The notes: generated by a model not told the origin, from the letters alone. A stretch of DNA of 64,000 nucleotides from Bradyrhizobium sp. 132 (GCF_023074185.1 NZ_JADPKY010000106.1:1-64000), one strand, 5' to 3'; positions 1 through 10,124 are shown, counted from the first letter of the stretch. A program made the numbers and translations.

Positions 1-93
1 GTAATCGATATCGAAGCCGAGAGTTTTCGCCGTCGCGTAGAGATTGGCTCCGTCGATGAAGAGCGCGATCTTGTCGGTAGAGGAAGGTGACAT
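1..93 (-). CDS. NYN-domain (LabA/DUF88-like) protein, N-terminal 31 residues only
   Basis: The reverse strand opens with ATG at 93 and reads MSPSSTDKIALFIDGANLYA..., running off the left edge in frame. The stretch ALFIDGANLYA is the first strand and acidic motif of NYN domains, a PIN-like nuclease fold whose first Asp binds metal. In family members this opening is followed by a roughly 180-residue nuclease-like domain, which here lies outside the window. The function is inferred from the motif alone. No ribosome-binding site stronger than a short purine run is visible upstream. Confidence 0.7.
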   Translation of the reverse strand, partial: MSPSSTDKIALFIDGANLYATAKTLGFDIDY

Positions 94-777
94 TCAGTTC
101 ACGCTTTCGGTGGGGCAAGTTCGGGTCCTGCAAGCATCCCGGATCCGTGACGCCGATTATCGGTCGCATTCTATATAAATCGCTACCGGAGATCGTCGAG
201 TAGCGCCAAGCTTTAAGCTTCAACTATTTTCGAGAAGCACGCAGCCTTGGAACTCTGACATTAGCCGAAAGTTGTTCTGTCAGATTTGTAATGTATCCTG
301 TCTATTTCCATGTGCCTGTTTGAGGGTGTTCCCGCCATGATCGCTGGCGATTTTCCTCTCTTTGATCTTTCCATTTATAGGCGCGGCCGCGCCTGGCGAT
401 GGTCCGTTATAGACCGGTCAGGGATTCTGGAAGCGAGCGGAGCAGGCCTGCTGCGCAGTACATGGCAGCAAGGGCGGTTTTCCAATTGCTGTTGACCGCT
501 CCGTATCGGAATCGAATTTCCCCGCCGGCCTAATCGTCGACTTGAAAGCCGAAATACTGGAGCCGAACGCCCGACCGAATCCTTGCAGCCATTCTGCGTG
601 TTATTCGCCGCACGGTTTGACCCCGATCGGGGCTGAAGGTTCACCCCGGCCAACACTGCCTAATTTCTTGGGCCATTGCTCATCACGTGTGGGGTCAATG
701 TTGGAAGGCGATAGGGATCAAAGTTCGGCGCTTGCTTACACCGCGTCGCGTGCTCCGATCGGAGTGATGCCTTCAAC
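94..777. other. Mostly non-coding stretch with one decayed small gene
   Basis: Apart from the degenerate small reading frame at 337-533, I see no gene here. The short open frames lack ribosome-binding sites and recognisable domains. Local composition is more AT-rich at 170-330 than the surrounding genes, as expected of intergenic or decayed DNA. Confidence 0.5.
337..533 (+). pseudogene. Frameshifted remnant of a small conserved hypothetical protein
   Basis: From ATG 337 one frame reads FPLFDLSIYRRGRAWRWSVI, and a second frame starting near 456 continues with QYMAARAVFQLLLTAPYRNR before a TAA at 531-533. Joined, they resemble a short Bradyrhizobium protein type with an RxWRW...DR motif followed by an AxRALFxLLLxAPYR motif. 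That resemblance is from memory, not a search. A single frameshift near 440-456 would explain the split. The function is unknown. Confidence 0.4.
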
Positions 778-1481
778 TGACGCTTCTACTGGATGGAGCG
801 AGGTCCCTCGTGGCGATGTAGCCGAGCGGCTTGCGATCGGTTGCAATCAGCGACTCACCCATTTTTGCTCTCGATCACCGTGACCACCGTCTTTGTGGAG
901 AGGCTTCGCACGACGGTTCCGCCCGCGTTCGGCTAAACCTGGAGCTGCGCGGTCTGCGACAGTTCGTATTTGGGCTTTGCCGCCGCCACCGGCGTGACGT
1001 CGTCCTGCAGGACGCGGGTCTGTCTTGCCGCTGGCCCCGGAAGGCGCGTGCGACGTCCTTTGCATCCGATGCCGCGTAGGACAGCTGGATGCGGGGATCG
1101 GCATAGTCGTTAACGCCGGCCACCAAGACGAAACAGCCACGGCCTGGTCGAACCGGCGGCTGGTCGCCCAGCGGCGGCTGGGTCGGGGCGCCTGGCGGTG
1201 CGACCAGTTGCGAGGCGACGTACAATCGCGCGGGGAGCGACGCGAGCAGGTTCGCGGCGTTTAGGCCACGACCTCGATCGCGTTGTCGCCGGCATCGAGC
1301 AGCGGGCCGCGGCTGAGCCGTGTCGGCTGGCCTGTCGGCGCGGGCACCTGTGTGTCCACGCCGGCCGTGACGCCGCTGATGCGCCATTCCACCCGGCTGA
1401 TCCCGCCGCCGCCATGACGAGGTGAGTTCTCTCGGCTTAACAGCAAACCAAAACTGGGGCCCGGCCTTTGGCGATAGCACA
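778..1481 (-). pseudogene. Decayed caspase-family (peptidase C14) gene with C-terminal SH3-like tail
   Basis: Three reverse-strand frames carry successive parts of one protein. First comes SRVEWRISGVTAGVDTQVPA (about 1360-1420). Next is the start of a caspase domain, FVLVAGVNDYADPRIQLSYA followed by SDAKDVARAF (about 1030-1120). Last is a C-terminal part, YELSQTAQLQV-stop-PNAGGTVVRSLSTKTVVTVIE, with GYIATRDLAP near 800, which resembles a bacterial SH3 repeat. The catalytic His and Cys region that should follow DAKDVARAF is absent: at about 1015-1030 the sequence jumps to the C-terminal part. Frame changes near 1261 and 860 and an in-frame TAG near 930 confirm decay. It was probably a secreted or periplasmic caspase-like protein. 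Confidence 0.65.
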
Positions 1482-2172
1482 AGCCAGTCAGGCTGCGTTC
1501 TGTTCGGTGTCACGACCTCGACTTGGAAGCAGATAATCGAGCTGCCCGGAGAGCCTTCTTTTTTGCCGGCGCCCGAGTCTCTCTTTTCAGAATAACCAGG
1601 CAGAATAACCAGGCAGGCGTGGTGCTCGCTGTCTCCGGCGTCGCAGGATACAAATTCGCTGCTCATCCCCGGAAGTTCGCTGATATCTGCTCAAATTTCG
1701 CTGATACGTGGCATAGGGTATTCGCGATAACGCCCTGCAAACAGGCCGGTTTTTCTTTCGCCAGCGGCAGTTGCGAAGCCGAAACGATCAAATTCCCCGC
1801 AAAATTCCCTGTTTGCCGGGAAATGACCTAGAGACAGGTGCGATCAGCACTGGGTCGCCAGCCAGCTTACAAGCCGTTGAGTTCGTTGCGTAAGCAGCTC
1901 CATTCCTGCCGAATTTTTTGGCGCGTTTGGAAATTGAGCTTCTAATGCTCGGTCCAGAATCGAACCAAGCGACGTCCTGCGCAGAGGCTGCTCGGGCTGG
2001 GCGTCTTACGCGCTGCCGTAGAACAGAGGGTCATGGCGAGCCGATCGGATAGTCAGTCGAACTGATGCGCTTCTGCACCGGGGGGCGTCAAACTGTAGTT
2101 CACCCAGCCGATGGCGCAGAGTTAGCCGCCGCAGTGCTGCGGCCGTTGCGGGGGAAACGCGGCGCGTCGCCG
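1482..2172. other. Gene-free stretch
   Basis: I find no supported gene between the caspase remnant and the HxlR gene. The longest frame on the forward strand (about 1523-1831) has no ribosome-binding site, domain or codon pattern of a gene. The region may contain further decayed sequence. Confidence 0.5.
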
Positions 2173-2688
2173 TTACGCCGCTTTCCTGCGGGGCTTCGGC
2201 TTTGCTTTTTTGTCAAGCAAGACCCTCTCTGGAGCCGGGCGCGCACCTGGACCAGGGTGGACATGAACTTCCTTGGCTGAAAGCGGCTCGCCGCATTCCG
2301 AGCACACCATCACGGGGTCGAACATCTTTCCGCACTTGCGGTGCTCATGCAGCAGGGGACGTCCGCGTTCGTCGACCATGTGGGTGTCGCCCCAATGTAC
2401 GAGCGCCATCATGATCGGATAGAGGTCGAGGCCCTTTTGCGTCAGGATATACTCGTGGCGTTTAGGCGACTCCTGATACGGAATGCGGCGCAGGACGCCC
2501 TGCCGGACCAGCTTCTTCAACCGCTCGGCGAGCAAATGCCGTGTGATTCCAAGCGCTGACTGAAAACCCTCGAAGCGGCGCGTGCGCAGGAAGCATTCGC
2601 GGAGAATTAGAAGAGTCCAGCGGTCACCAATCACACCGATGGTGCGAGCCATCGAACACGGCTCTTCCTCAAGTTCATCCCATTTCAT
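2173..2688 (-). CDS. HxlR-family transcriptional regulator
   Basis: A 171-residue winged-helix regulator. The N-terminal half carries the HxlR signature: a conserved Cys (EEEPCSMARTIGVIGDRWTL), then SALGITRHLLAERLKKLVRQ as the recognition region and a wing with EYILTQKGLDLYP. The C-terminal 60 residues are unusual: RKCGK and CSECG could form a small zinc-binding knuckle, and the protein ends in a Lys/Arg-rich tail. I chose ATG 2688 because GGAGAGC lies just upstream and the family starts shortly before the conserved Cys; a longer frame reaches 2805. It is divergent from the DsbA-like gene at 2931, whose promoter carries a 15-bp dyad, so it is a candidate regulator of that operon. Confidence 0.85.
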   Translation of the reverse strand: MKWDELEEEPCSMARTIGVIGDRWTLLILRECFLRTRRFEGFQSALGITRHLLAERLKKLVRQGVLRRIPYQESPKRHEYILTQKGLDLYPIMMALVHWGDTHMVDERGRPLLHEHRKCGKMFDPVMVCSECGEPLSAKEVHVHPGPGARPAPERVLLDKKAKPKPRRKAA

Positions 2689-2827
2689 TCTGCTCTCCGG
2701 TCGGCCGGTGCCTGTTCCGCTCGAATCAGGGGGGAGGGGCATGCGCCGCTCACACCATTCTAGATAGGTACTAAAGTGGATACAATACCCCCGTCGGTCG
2801 CCCAAACCTCGTGATTTCAGAGCAGAT

Positions 2828-2856
2828 TTGACAGTTCAATTTTAGAACTATACAAG
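2828..2856 (+). promoter_or_regulatory. Promoter A with dyad operator GTTCA-N5-AGAAC
   Basis: TTGACA at 2828-2833 is followed at once by GTTCAATTTTAGAAC (2834-2848), then TATACAAG, giving -10 candidates TATACA (15-bp spacer) or TACAAG (17-bp). The dyad occupies the spacer, where a bound repressor would block RNA polymerase. The same arrangement recurs at 6464 and 26322. It lies 75-100 bp upstream of the start codon at 2931. Confidence 0.65.
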
Positions 2857-2930
2857 TGGGTGACAGCCTGCGTTCGGCCTGGACGATCACCCAAATCTGA
2901 CCAACATCGCGCTCTGCGGGAGGAGCTGAC

Positions 2931-3563
2931 ATGTCTCTCAAAGTTGAATTCCTGTTCGATTTCGGCAGTCCGAATGCTTACCTCGCGGAACTGGCCCTGC
3001 CGGGAATCGAACGGCGCACCGGCGTGAAATTCGAATATGTCCCGGTCCTGCTCGGCGGCATCTTCAAGGCGACGGGCAACATGTCCCCGTTCGAATCCCT
3101 TCGTGGCATCAAGAACAAGCCGGAGTATCAGGCGCTGGAGACACAGCGCTTCATTCGCCGTCATAACGCAACGAAGTTCCGGTCCAATCCGTTCTTTCCG
3201 GTCAATACGCTGATGTTGATGCGCGGCGCCGTCGCGGCGCAGCTCGAAGGCGTGTTCGAACCCTACTTCCGCGCGGCGTACCACCACATGTGGGAGGAGC
3301 CGAAGAAGATGGATGATCTCGAAACCTTCCGAGCAGCGTTCATCTCCTCAGGCGTCGATATTGATCGGTTGCTTGCGCGTGCGCAGCAGGATGACGTCAA
3401 GAAAGGGCTGATCGATCGGACCACCGACGCCGTCAACCGCGGCGCATTCGGCTCGCCGACTTTCTTCGTTGGAAATGAGATGTTCTTCGGCAAGGACCAG
3501 CTCCGCGATGTGGAGGAGTCGATCGTCGAGCAGATTGGCCAGCCCGTTTCGAAGACGGCCTAA
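2931..3563 (+). CDS. DsbA-like 2-hydroxychromene-2-carboxylate isomerase / GST-kappa family protein
   Basis: A 210-residue protein of the thioredoxin-fold DsbA family. The opening KVEFLFDFGSPNAYLAELAL has the D-x-x-SP-x-x-Y motif where HCCA isomerases and kappa-class GSTs bind glutathione; there is no CxxC, so it is not a disulfide oxidoreductase. RFIRRHN and FRSNPFFPVNTL match the helical insert, and GAFGSPTFFVGNEMFFGKDQL is the typical cis-Pro region. The start has a GGGAGGAGC-type ribosome-binding site. In aromatic pathways such enzymes perform glutathione-dependent cis-trans isomerisation. It is first in an operon with the CoA-transferase at 3664, so it may act on a ring-cleavage or unsaturated acid intermediate. 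The substrate is unknown. Confidence 0.8.
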   Translation: MSLKVEFLFDFGSPNAYLAELALPGIERRTGVKFEYVPVLLGGIFKATGNMSPFESLRGIKNKPEYQALETQRFIRRHNATKFRSNPFFPVNTLMLMRGAVAAQLEGVFEPYFRAAYHHMWEEPKKMDDLETFRAAFISSGVDIDRLLARAQQDDVKKGLIDRTTDAVNRGAFGSPTFFVGNEMFFGKDQLRDVEESIVEQIGQPVSKTA

Positions 3564-3663
3564 GGCCAGGACCTGGAGCCTTGCAGAGCCGAGCAGACGT
3601 CCGCGCGCCTGCATGACGAAAGCTCAGTCGGCCTTATAACAAAACCAATTTAGGGAGAATGTC

Positions 3664-4863
3664 ATGCCCGGCCCCCTCAACGGCGTTCGTGTCCTCGATT
3701 TGACAGGCGTAGTGTCGGGTCCTTTCGCGACCATGTTCCTGGCGGATCAGGGCGCGGACGTCCTGAAAATCGAGCCGATCGGCGGCGACATTACCCGGCG
3801 CAGCCGCGCCACCATTGATAAGGATGGCGAATTCTCCGCGCTATTCATTTCTTCAAACCGTGGCAAGCGCTCGCTGTCGATTGATGTCAAAAGCGCGGCC
3901 GGCCGTGAGGTTCTGGCCAAATTGGTCGCGAAGGCGGATGTGCTGGTGCAGAATTTCCGGCCCGGCACCATGGAGCGCCTCGGTCTCGGCGGCGATGAGC
4001 TGCGCCAGCGGCATCCACGCCTGATCTATGTCTCGATCAGCGGTGTTGGCGACACCGGACCCTATGTGAAGAAGCGCGTTTACGACCCGATCATTCAGGG
4101 CCTGTCGGGCTTTGCCGACATCCAGTCGCAGCCGGTCACGAACCGCCCGCAGATGATCCGCACCATCGTCTGTGACAAGACCACCGCGGTGTTCACCGCG
4201 CAGGCGGTGGCGGCCGCGCTCTATGCCCGCGAGAAGACCGGGCAGGGTGATCACATTCAGGTTGCGATGCTTGATGCGATGATCTCGTATTTGTGGCCCG
4301 AAGGCATGATGCAATACACGGTGGTGGGTGCCGAGGCTGCTGCTGCCGATCCCAACGATCGGCCCGATCTCGTGTTCAAGACCAGCGACGGCTACATCAC
4401 CGCCGGCACCATTTCCGATTCCGAATGGCAGGGGTTTTGCCAGGCCTCCGGCGATCCCGAGCTTGCCAAGGATCCCCGGTTTGCGACGCCATCGGCGCGC
4501 TCGGTCAACGCCACGGCACGCATCAACAAGATGGCCGAATATATCAGCCAGCACACCACCGCAGAATGGCTGGAGCGTCTGGATGCCGCCGACGTCCCCT
4601 GTTCGCCGATCCTGCGGCGCGGCGAAATCATCCACAACGAACAGGTGGTCGCGCGCGAAATCATCGCGGAGTTCGATCAACCGAAGGTCGGGCGGGTGCG
4701 GCAACCTAAACCCGCAGCCCGCTTTGCGATCAATGAGGCCGCGATCGGTGGGCCCGCTCCCAGGGTCGGTGAGCACTCGCGCGACGTGTTGCACGAACTG
4801 GGCTATGACGACGCCGCCATCGACAAGATGGTCGCAGAGCGCAGCGTGCGCGTCGCCGTCTGA
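3664..4863 (+). CDS. CaiB/BaiF-type family III CoA-transferase
   Basis: A 399-residue family III CoA-transferase, of normal length. Seen are the N-terminal LNGVRVLDLTGVVSGPFATM, ADVLKIEPIGGD, the NRGKRSLSIDVKS segment, FRPGTMERLGLG and ISGVGDTGPY. The CDKTTA segment near residue 170 holds the likely catalytic Asp that forms the acyl anhydride in this family, and GQGDHIQVAMLDAMISYLWP follows. These enzymes move CoA between carboxylic acids, here presumably to activate or exchange the pathway substrate. The start has GGGAGA six bases upstream. It lies 100 bp after the DsbA-like gene in the same orientation and is convergent with the GST at 4888. Confidence 0.88.
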   Translation: MPGPLNGVRVLDLTGVVSGPFATMFLADQGADVLKIEPIGGDITRRSRATIDKDGEFSALFISSNRGKRSLSIDVKSAAGREVLAKLVAKADVLVQNFRPGTMERLGLGGDELRQRHPRLIYVSISGVGDTGPYVKKRVYDPIIQGLSGFADIQSQPVTNRPQMIRTIVCDKTTAVFTAQAVAAALYAREKTGQGDHIQVAMLDAMISYLWPEGMMQYTVVGAEAAAADPNDRPDLVFKTSDGYITAGTISDSEWQGFCQASGDPELAKDPRFATPSARSVNATARINKMAEYISQHTTAEWLERLDAADVPCSPILRRGEIIHNEQVVAREIIAEFDQPKVGRVRQPKPAARFAINEAAIGGPAPRVGEHSRDVLHELGYDDAAIDKMVAERSVRVAV

Positions 4864-4887
4864 CGGCGAAGCGCACGAGGCCGTACT

Positions 4888-5565
4888 CTAGGTCTTCGCC
4901 GGCGCCGGCGTGATCGGTGCCAGCGGGGCATTCGCCGCGACGGCGCGCTGGAAAGCTTCCCGTTTCCTGATGCGCTCGAGATAGGGCTGAGCGTTGTCGC
5001 AAATGCCGACGCCATAGGCGATGGCCCACTCCAGGCAGGTCGTGAGCAGGATGTCAGCGCTGGTAAACCGGTCGCCCATCAGGAACTGCCGGCCGTCTGC
5101 GAGCGCGACTTCGACATGGCGCAACTGCTGGCGGAAATACTCTCCGGCCTGGGCGACGACCTCGGGCGCGACGCCGTAGATCGGGCCGAGCGCATCGGCC
5201 CGATGGCGACGCATCACGTAAAGGCTGGTGGAATCCAGCTCCGCGACGATAAAGAAGCACCATTCCAGCCACGCCGCATACTCGCGGGCGGCTTCCGGAA
5301 TCAGCGAGCGTTCCGTCGTGGAATACATTCGCGACAGGTAGGCAACGATCGCCGCGCTCTCGCCGATGCAGAAGTCGCCATCCTGAAGCAGCGGGATCTT
5401 CTGGCGCGGATTGAGCTTCGAGTATTCCGCGGTCTTGGTTTCGCCGGTTCGCGGGCCAATGGGCCTTGTCTTGTAGGCTAAGCCCAGTTCGTGCATGGCC
5501 CAATGCGGACGAATGGTGCGACTCGTTCCAACGCCCCACAGGGTCAGGTCTGGTGTCGCATTCAT
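4888..5565 (-). CDS. Glutathione S-transferase family protein
   Basis: A 225-residue GST: a thioredoxin-like N-terminal domain (LTLWGVGTSRTIRPHWAMHE with a candidate Ser/Thr for glutathione, then KIPLLQDGDFCIGESAAIVA, the cis-Pro and glutathione-binding loop) and an all-helical C-terminal domain (FLMGDRFTSADILLTTCLEW). ATG 5565 is preferred over the upstream in-frame 5655 because it begins the fold directly and has GGAGAAATGG upstream. That site overlaps the end of the SDR gene, whose stop codon ends 1 base before this start, so the two are translationally coupled. A role in isomerisation or detoxification of CoA-pathway intermediates is inferred from position. Confidence 0.85.
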   Translation of the reverse strand: MNATPDLTLWGVGTSRTIRPHWAMHELGLAYKTRPIGPRTGETKTAEYSKLNPRQKIPLLQDGDFCIGESAAIVAYLSRMYSTTERSLIPEAAREYAAWLEWCFFIVAELDSTSLYVMRRHRADALGPIYGVAPEVVAQAGEYFRQQLRHVEVALADGRQFLMGDRFTSADILLTTCLEWAIAYGVGICDNAQPYLERIRKREAFQRAVAANAPLAPITPAPAKT

Positions 5566-5566
5566 G

Positions 5567-6310
5567 TTACCATTTCTCCACGGACGGACGGAGATCGAGC
5601 TCGTGGGTCCAGCCATCTTTGCTTTGCTGGTGGGTGAACCAATACGCCTCGGCAATGGAAGACGTCTTGGTCAGGCTATCGGGCGGAATGTCGCTTGCTT
5701 CGATCCCCTTCGCTGCCTTCATGCGTTGGTGAATCGCCTCGCTATCCACGCCAGCGTCGATCAGGAGATGCACGACGTGAATGTTCTTCGGTCCAAGCTC
5801 GCGCGCCATCGCCTGTGCCACTGCACGAAGGCCGAACTTCGCTGATGAAAATGCTGCAAATCCCGGGCCGCCACGCACGCTTGCCGTCGCACCCGTAAAG
5901 AAGATGGTGCCGCGTCCGCGCGACAGCATCACGCGAGCCGCCTCACGTCCAACCAGGAAACCACCATAGCAGGCGAGTTCCCAAGCTTTGAAGAACAACT
6001 TCTCCGTGGTCTCGAGCAGAGGCTTGTTGACGTTCGAGCCGGCATTGTAGAGGCAAACCTCGACAGGCCCGTGCTCTTTCTCGACCCGCGTGAATATGCC
6101 TTGGACTTCTGGTTCCTGACGCGCATCCACGCTGAATGCGTGAACGTCATGCCCCGCAGCCCTCAGCTCGGCCACGAGTCCCTGCGATTTGGACGCATCG
6201 CGTCTGCAAATGCAAACCGTATAGCCGCCTCGGGCAAAACGCCGGGCGACCGCCGCGCCAATGGCATCGCCTGCGCCGACAAGTATCGCTACACCGCGGC
6301 TCGCTGCCAT
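5567..6310 (-). CDS. SDR-fold protein lacking the catalytic Tyr (paralogue 1 of 4)
   Basis: A 247-residue short-chain dehydrogenase/reductase fold. The nucleotide loop is VGAGDAIGAAVARRF, a variant of TGxxxGIG, and the usual NNAG is YNAG. The Ser motif TGATAS is present, but the active-site YxxxK reads FSSAK, so Phe replaces the catalytic Tyr while Lys is kept. The C terminus is ELDLRPSVEKW, shared in form with three other SDRs here. It could still bind NAD(P) but may use another chemistry or be a binding protein. It heads a two-gene operon with the GST, and a variant of the 15-bp dyad lies 20 bp upstream. ATG 6310 has GGGGAGG upstream. Confidence 0.85.
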   Translation of the reverse strand: MAASRGVAILVGAGDAIGAAVARRFARGGYTVCICRRDASKSQGLVAELRAAGHDVHAFSVDARQEPEVQGIFTRVEKEHGPVEVCLYNAGSNVNKPLLETTEKLFFKAWELACYGGFLVGREAARVMLSRGRGTIFFTGATASVRGGPGFAAFSSAKFGLRAVAQAMARELGPKNIHVVHLLIDAGVDSEAIHQRMKAAKGIEASDIPPDSLTKTSSIAEAYWFTHQQSKDGWTHELDLRPSVEKW

Positions 6311-6329
6311 CCTCGATCCTCCCCTTTAA

Positions 6330-6344
6330 GTTCTTATTTGATAC
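6330..6344. promoter_or_regulatory. Variant dyad GTTCT-N5-GATAC upstream of the SDR/GST operon
   Basis: GTTCTTATTTGATAC has one perfect half site (GTTCT) of the GTTCT-N5-AGAAC motif and one degenerate half. It lies 20 bp before the start codon at 6310, near TATAGT, a possible -10 on the reverse strand. It could be a weaker site for the same regulator. Confidence is low because only one half matches. Confidence 0.35.
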
Positions 6345-6463
6345 TATAGACTAGCTGCCGGATGATGCGTTGTAAACGGAGGTTCTTAAGAGTCGCGCAG
6401 AAAACGATACTCGCGGATGGATTGTCCATTCGACTCCGGAAAAGGCTGACGACGATTTATCGA

Positions 6464-6491
6464 TTGACGAGTTCTAAAAAAGAACTATAAG
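6464..6491 (+). promoter_or_regulatory. Promoter B with perfect dyad operator GTTCT-N5-AGAAC
   Basis: TTGACG (6464-6469), one base, the perfect dyad GTTCTAAAAAAGAAC (6471-6485) and TATAAG (6486-6491) form a promoter with a 16-bp spacer almost wholly filled by the operator. It drives the ligase at 6547 about 55 bp downstream. Confidence 0.7.
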
Positions 6492-6546
6492 TCGAAGCCA
6501 AGTGTGCCGCATTGCAAAGTCGGCATGGTCGGTCGGGAGGTCAGTC

Positions 6547-8151
6547 GTGCTGGAGCTTTCAGAGACGATCAGTGTCGACGAGATTGTTGTCGGCTTGCCG
6601 AGCCGAATCCATCAAGTAACGGCAGGACCGGTTGCCAGAGCGCCTGACCGGATTGCGCTGGTCGAGGACGGGGCTTCCTGGAGCTATCGAGATCTGGAGC
6701 AGCGCGTTGGCGAGATCGCCACCATGCTCTCATCGCTGGGGATCAGGGCCGGCGATCGGATGATCATTGTCAGCGAGAACTGTATTGCGCTTGCCGCTTT
6801 GCTGCTGGCGGCGAGCCGGCTCGACGCCTGGGCGATTGTCGCCAACCCGCGCTTGTCGGCGCGCGAACTGGACCAGATCCGCGATCACAGCGGCGCCCGG
6901 CGGATGTTGTTCACGTCGGGTATTTCGAACGAGGCCGCTGCTCACGCCTCTCGCTATGGCGCCGAGAATCGGCGAATTGGCGCGCTGTCGGAAATTGGTG
7001 TTGGTCCGCTCAACGAAAGCGCGGTGGTCCAGCCGGTGGAGGCCGATCCAGCGAGGCAAGTCGCGGTTTTGATCTACACGTCCGGAACGACGGGGACTCC
7101 CAAGGGCGTGATGCTCTCGCATGACAACCTTCTGATCAGCGCAAAGACCACCGCGTATTTCCGCAGGATGAACGAGAAGGACAAGATCTATCTTGTGTTG
7201 CCGATCTCGCATATCGTCGGCATCTCGCTCCTGATGATGACGCTGATGGTTGGCGGCACGGCGCGGATGGTCAGCAAATACGATCCTGCCGCGACTGCAA
7301 AGGCCATCGCGGAGGAGGGCGTCACCATTCTCAATGGCGTGCCTGCCACCTATCAGCGCCTGCTGGAGTACAAGAGCGTATCAGGCGTGGAACAACTCCC
7401 CCGAGGTTCGTTGCGCTTGATTGCCGTCGCCGGCGCGCCGCTGGATTTGAATTTGAAGTTGCGTGTGGAAGAGGAGTTCGGGCTTCCGTTGCTCAACGGC
7501 TACGGGATCACCGAATGCTCGCCGGGAATATCAGGCGTACGTTTCGACAGACCACGCTCGGATCAGGCTGTTGGTACGCTGCTGCCGGGTGTGGAGGCGC
7601 GGGTGCGAACCATCGAAGGGTTTCCGACGGCAGGAGGTGAAGTCGGCGAGCTGCATGTTCGCGGGCGCAACGTCATGTTGGGGTACTATCGTGCCCCCGA
7701 GCTTACCGCAAAGGTGATTGACAGCGAGGGCTGGTTCAACACCGGCGATCTCGCACGTTTCGACGGCGATTGTCTGTATATCGTCGGCCGCACCAAGGAA
7801 ATGATCATTCGTTCCGGTTTCAACGTCTATCCCGCGGAGGTCGAAGCTGTCCTCAGTTCACACAAGGACGTCGTGCAATCCGCTGTGGTCGGTCGTGCCG
7901 CGGACGGCAATGAGGAGATCGTGGCCTTTGTGCAGTTGCTGCCAGGATCTTGCACGACACCAGAGACCCTGATGCATTTTGTCCGGTCTCAGCTTACTTC
8001 TTACAAGCGGCCGTCCGAAATTGTCATCCTCGATGCCTTGCCGGCGACGTCGACCGGCAAGATACTCAAGCACAAGCTCGCGGAGAGCTTGCGCGAAGGC
8101 GGCGCAACCCCTGCGGTGCAGACGCCCGAATTCCGCAGGCAACACATCTAA
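6547..8151 (+). CDS. Class I adenylate-forming acyl-CoA ligase (paralogue of 26439-28034)
   Basis: A 534-residue ANL-superfamily ligase that would activate a carboxylic acid through an acyl-adenylate to its CoA thioester. Seen are the P-loop YTSGTTGTPKGVMLSH, the A5-type GYGITECSPG, GWFNTGDLARF (ATP ribose Asp), the hinge GRTKEMIIRSGFNVYPAEVE and the C-terminal catalytic Lys in STGKILKHKL. I chose GTG 6547 because GGGAGG sits six bases upstream and the start then matches the paralogue; ATG 6502 is a longer in-frame option. It heads the operon ligase - SDR - two acyl-CoA dehydrogenases - thiolase - NMO-like protein, so it supplies the CoA ester. The acid is not identifiable from sequence. Confidence 0.9.
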   Translation: MLELSETISVDEIVVGLPSRIHQVTAGPVARAPDRIALVEDGASWSYRDLEQRVGEIATMLSSLGIRAGDRMIIVSENCIALAALLLAASRLDAWAIVANPRLSARELDQIRDHSGARRMLFTSGISNEAAAHASRYGAENRRIGALSEIGVGPLNESAVVQPVEADPARQVAVLIYTSGTTGTPKGVMLSHDNLLISAKTTAYFRRMNEKDKIYLVLPISHIVGISLLMMTLMVGGTARMVSKYDPAATAKAIAEEGVTILNGVPATYQRLLEYKSVSGVEQLPRGSLRLIAVAGAPLDLNLKLRVEEEFGLPLLNGYGITECSPGISGVRFDRPRSDQAVGTLLPGVEARVRTIEGFPTAGGEVGELHVRGRNVMLGYYRAPELTAKVIDSEGWFNTGDLARFDGDCLYIVGRTKEMIIRSGFNVYPAEVEAVLSSHKDVVQSAVVGRAADGNEEIVAFVQLLPGSCTTPETLMHFVRSQLTSYKRPSEIVILDALPATSTGKILKHKLAESLREGGATPAVQTPEFRRQHI

Positions 8152-8168
8152 CTTACCGGGAGGACATC

Positions 8169-8906
8169 TTGCAAAAGAGAAACGCGACCGTGGCCGTCAT
8201 CGGCGCCGGAGACTTCATCGGCGGCGAGATCGCCAAAAAGTTCGCCGCAGAAGGCTTCACGGTCTTCGCCGGCCGTCGTAACGGCGAAAAATTGGCTCCG
8301 CTCGTCAGGGATATCGAGGCTGCCGGCGGAGAGATTCACGCACGCTCGCTCGACGCTCGCAAGGAAGACGAGATCATCTCCTTCCTCAACGATGCAGACA
8401 AGCATGCGCCGCTGGAAGTCTGCATCTTCAACATCGGTGCGAACGTCAATTTCCCAATTCTGGAAACCACAGAACGCGTTTTCCGCAAGGTCTGGGAAAT
8501 GGCCTGCTATTCCGGCTTTCTGGCCGGTCGCGAGGCGGCCCGCCTCATGCTTCCGCGCGGGGGTGGCAACATCTTCTTTACCGGGGCGACCGCCTCGCTC
8601 CGAGGCGGCAGCGGGTATGCCGCTTTCGCAAGCGCCAAGTTTGGCCTTCGTGCGGTCGCGCAAGCAATGGCCCGCGAGCTTGGCCCGAAAAATATTCACG
8701 TCGCGCATCTCATCATCGATTCCGGCGTGGATACTGAGTGGGTGCGGCAACGCCGACTGGAGGCTCTCGGGCCCACCGCGCTGGATGATCCGGACGCCTT
8801 GATGCCTCCGTCCTCCGTCGCAGCATCCTATTGGCAGCTCTACCAGCAGCCGAAAAGCGCCTGGACCTTCGAGCTCGAGATCCGCCCCTTCGGCGAGAAG
8901 TGGTAG
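8169..8906 (+). CDS. SDR-fold protein lacking the catalytic Tyr (paralogue 2 of 4)
   Basis: A 245-residue SDR closely related to the 5567-6310 protein. The nucleotide loop is VIGAGDFIGGEIAKKF, NNAG is changed to FNIG, the Ser motif TGATAS is kept, and YxxxK reads FASAK, so Tyr is again Phe. The C terminus is ELEIRPFGEKW. The start is TTG 8169: GGGAGG lies 6 bases upstream and the protein then begins exactly at the Rossmann fold. An in-frame ATG far upstream (7950) would overlap the ligase by 200 bases and is unlikely. It follows the ligase by 17 bases in the same operon. Confidence 0.85.
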   Translation: MQKRNATVAVIGAGDFIGGEIAKKFAAEGFTVFAGRRNGEKLAPLVRDIEAAGGEIHARSLDARKEDEIISFLNDADKHAPLEVCIFNIGANVNFPILETTERVFRKVWEMACYSGFLAGREAARLMLPRGGGNIFFTGATASLRGGSGYAAFASAKFGLRAVAQAMARELGPKNIHVAHLIIDSGVDTEWVRQRRLEALGPTALDDPDALMPPSSVAASYWQLYQQPKSAWTFELEIRPFGEKW

Positions 8907-8919
8907 CGGGCCTGCTGCG

Positions 8920-10101
<1,182 letters not shown>

Positions 10102-10124
10102 TCACGGCGGATCGGGAGGATCGG

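Noticed and set aside
3853..4794. A 313-codon open frame opposite the CoA-transferase
   Set aside because: It is antisense to a gene with family III CoA-transferase motifs throughout; no ribosome-binding site or domain.
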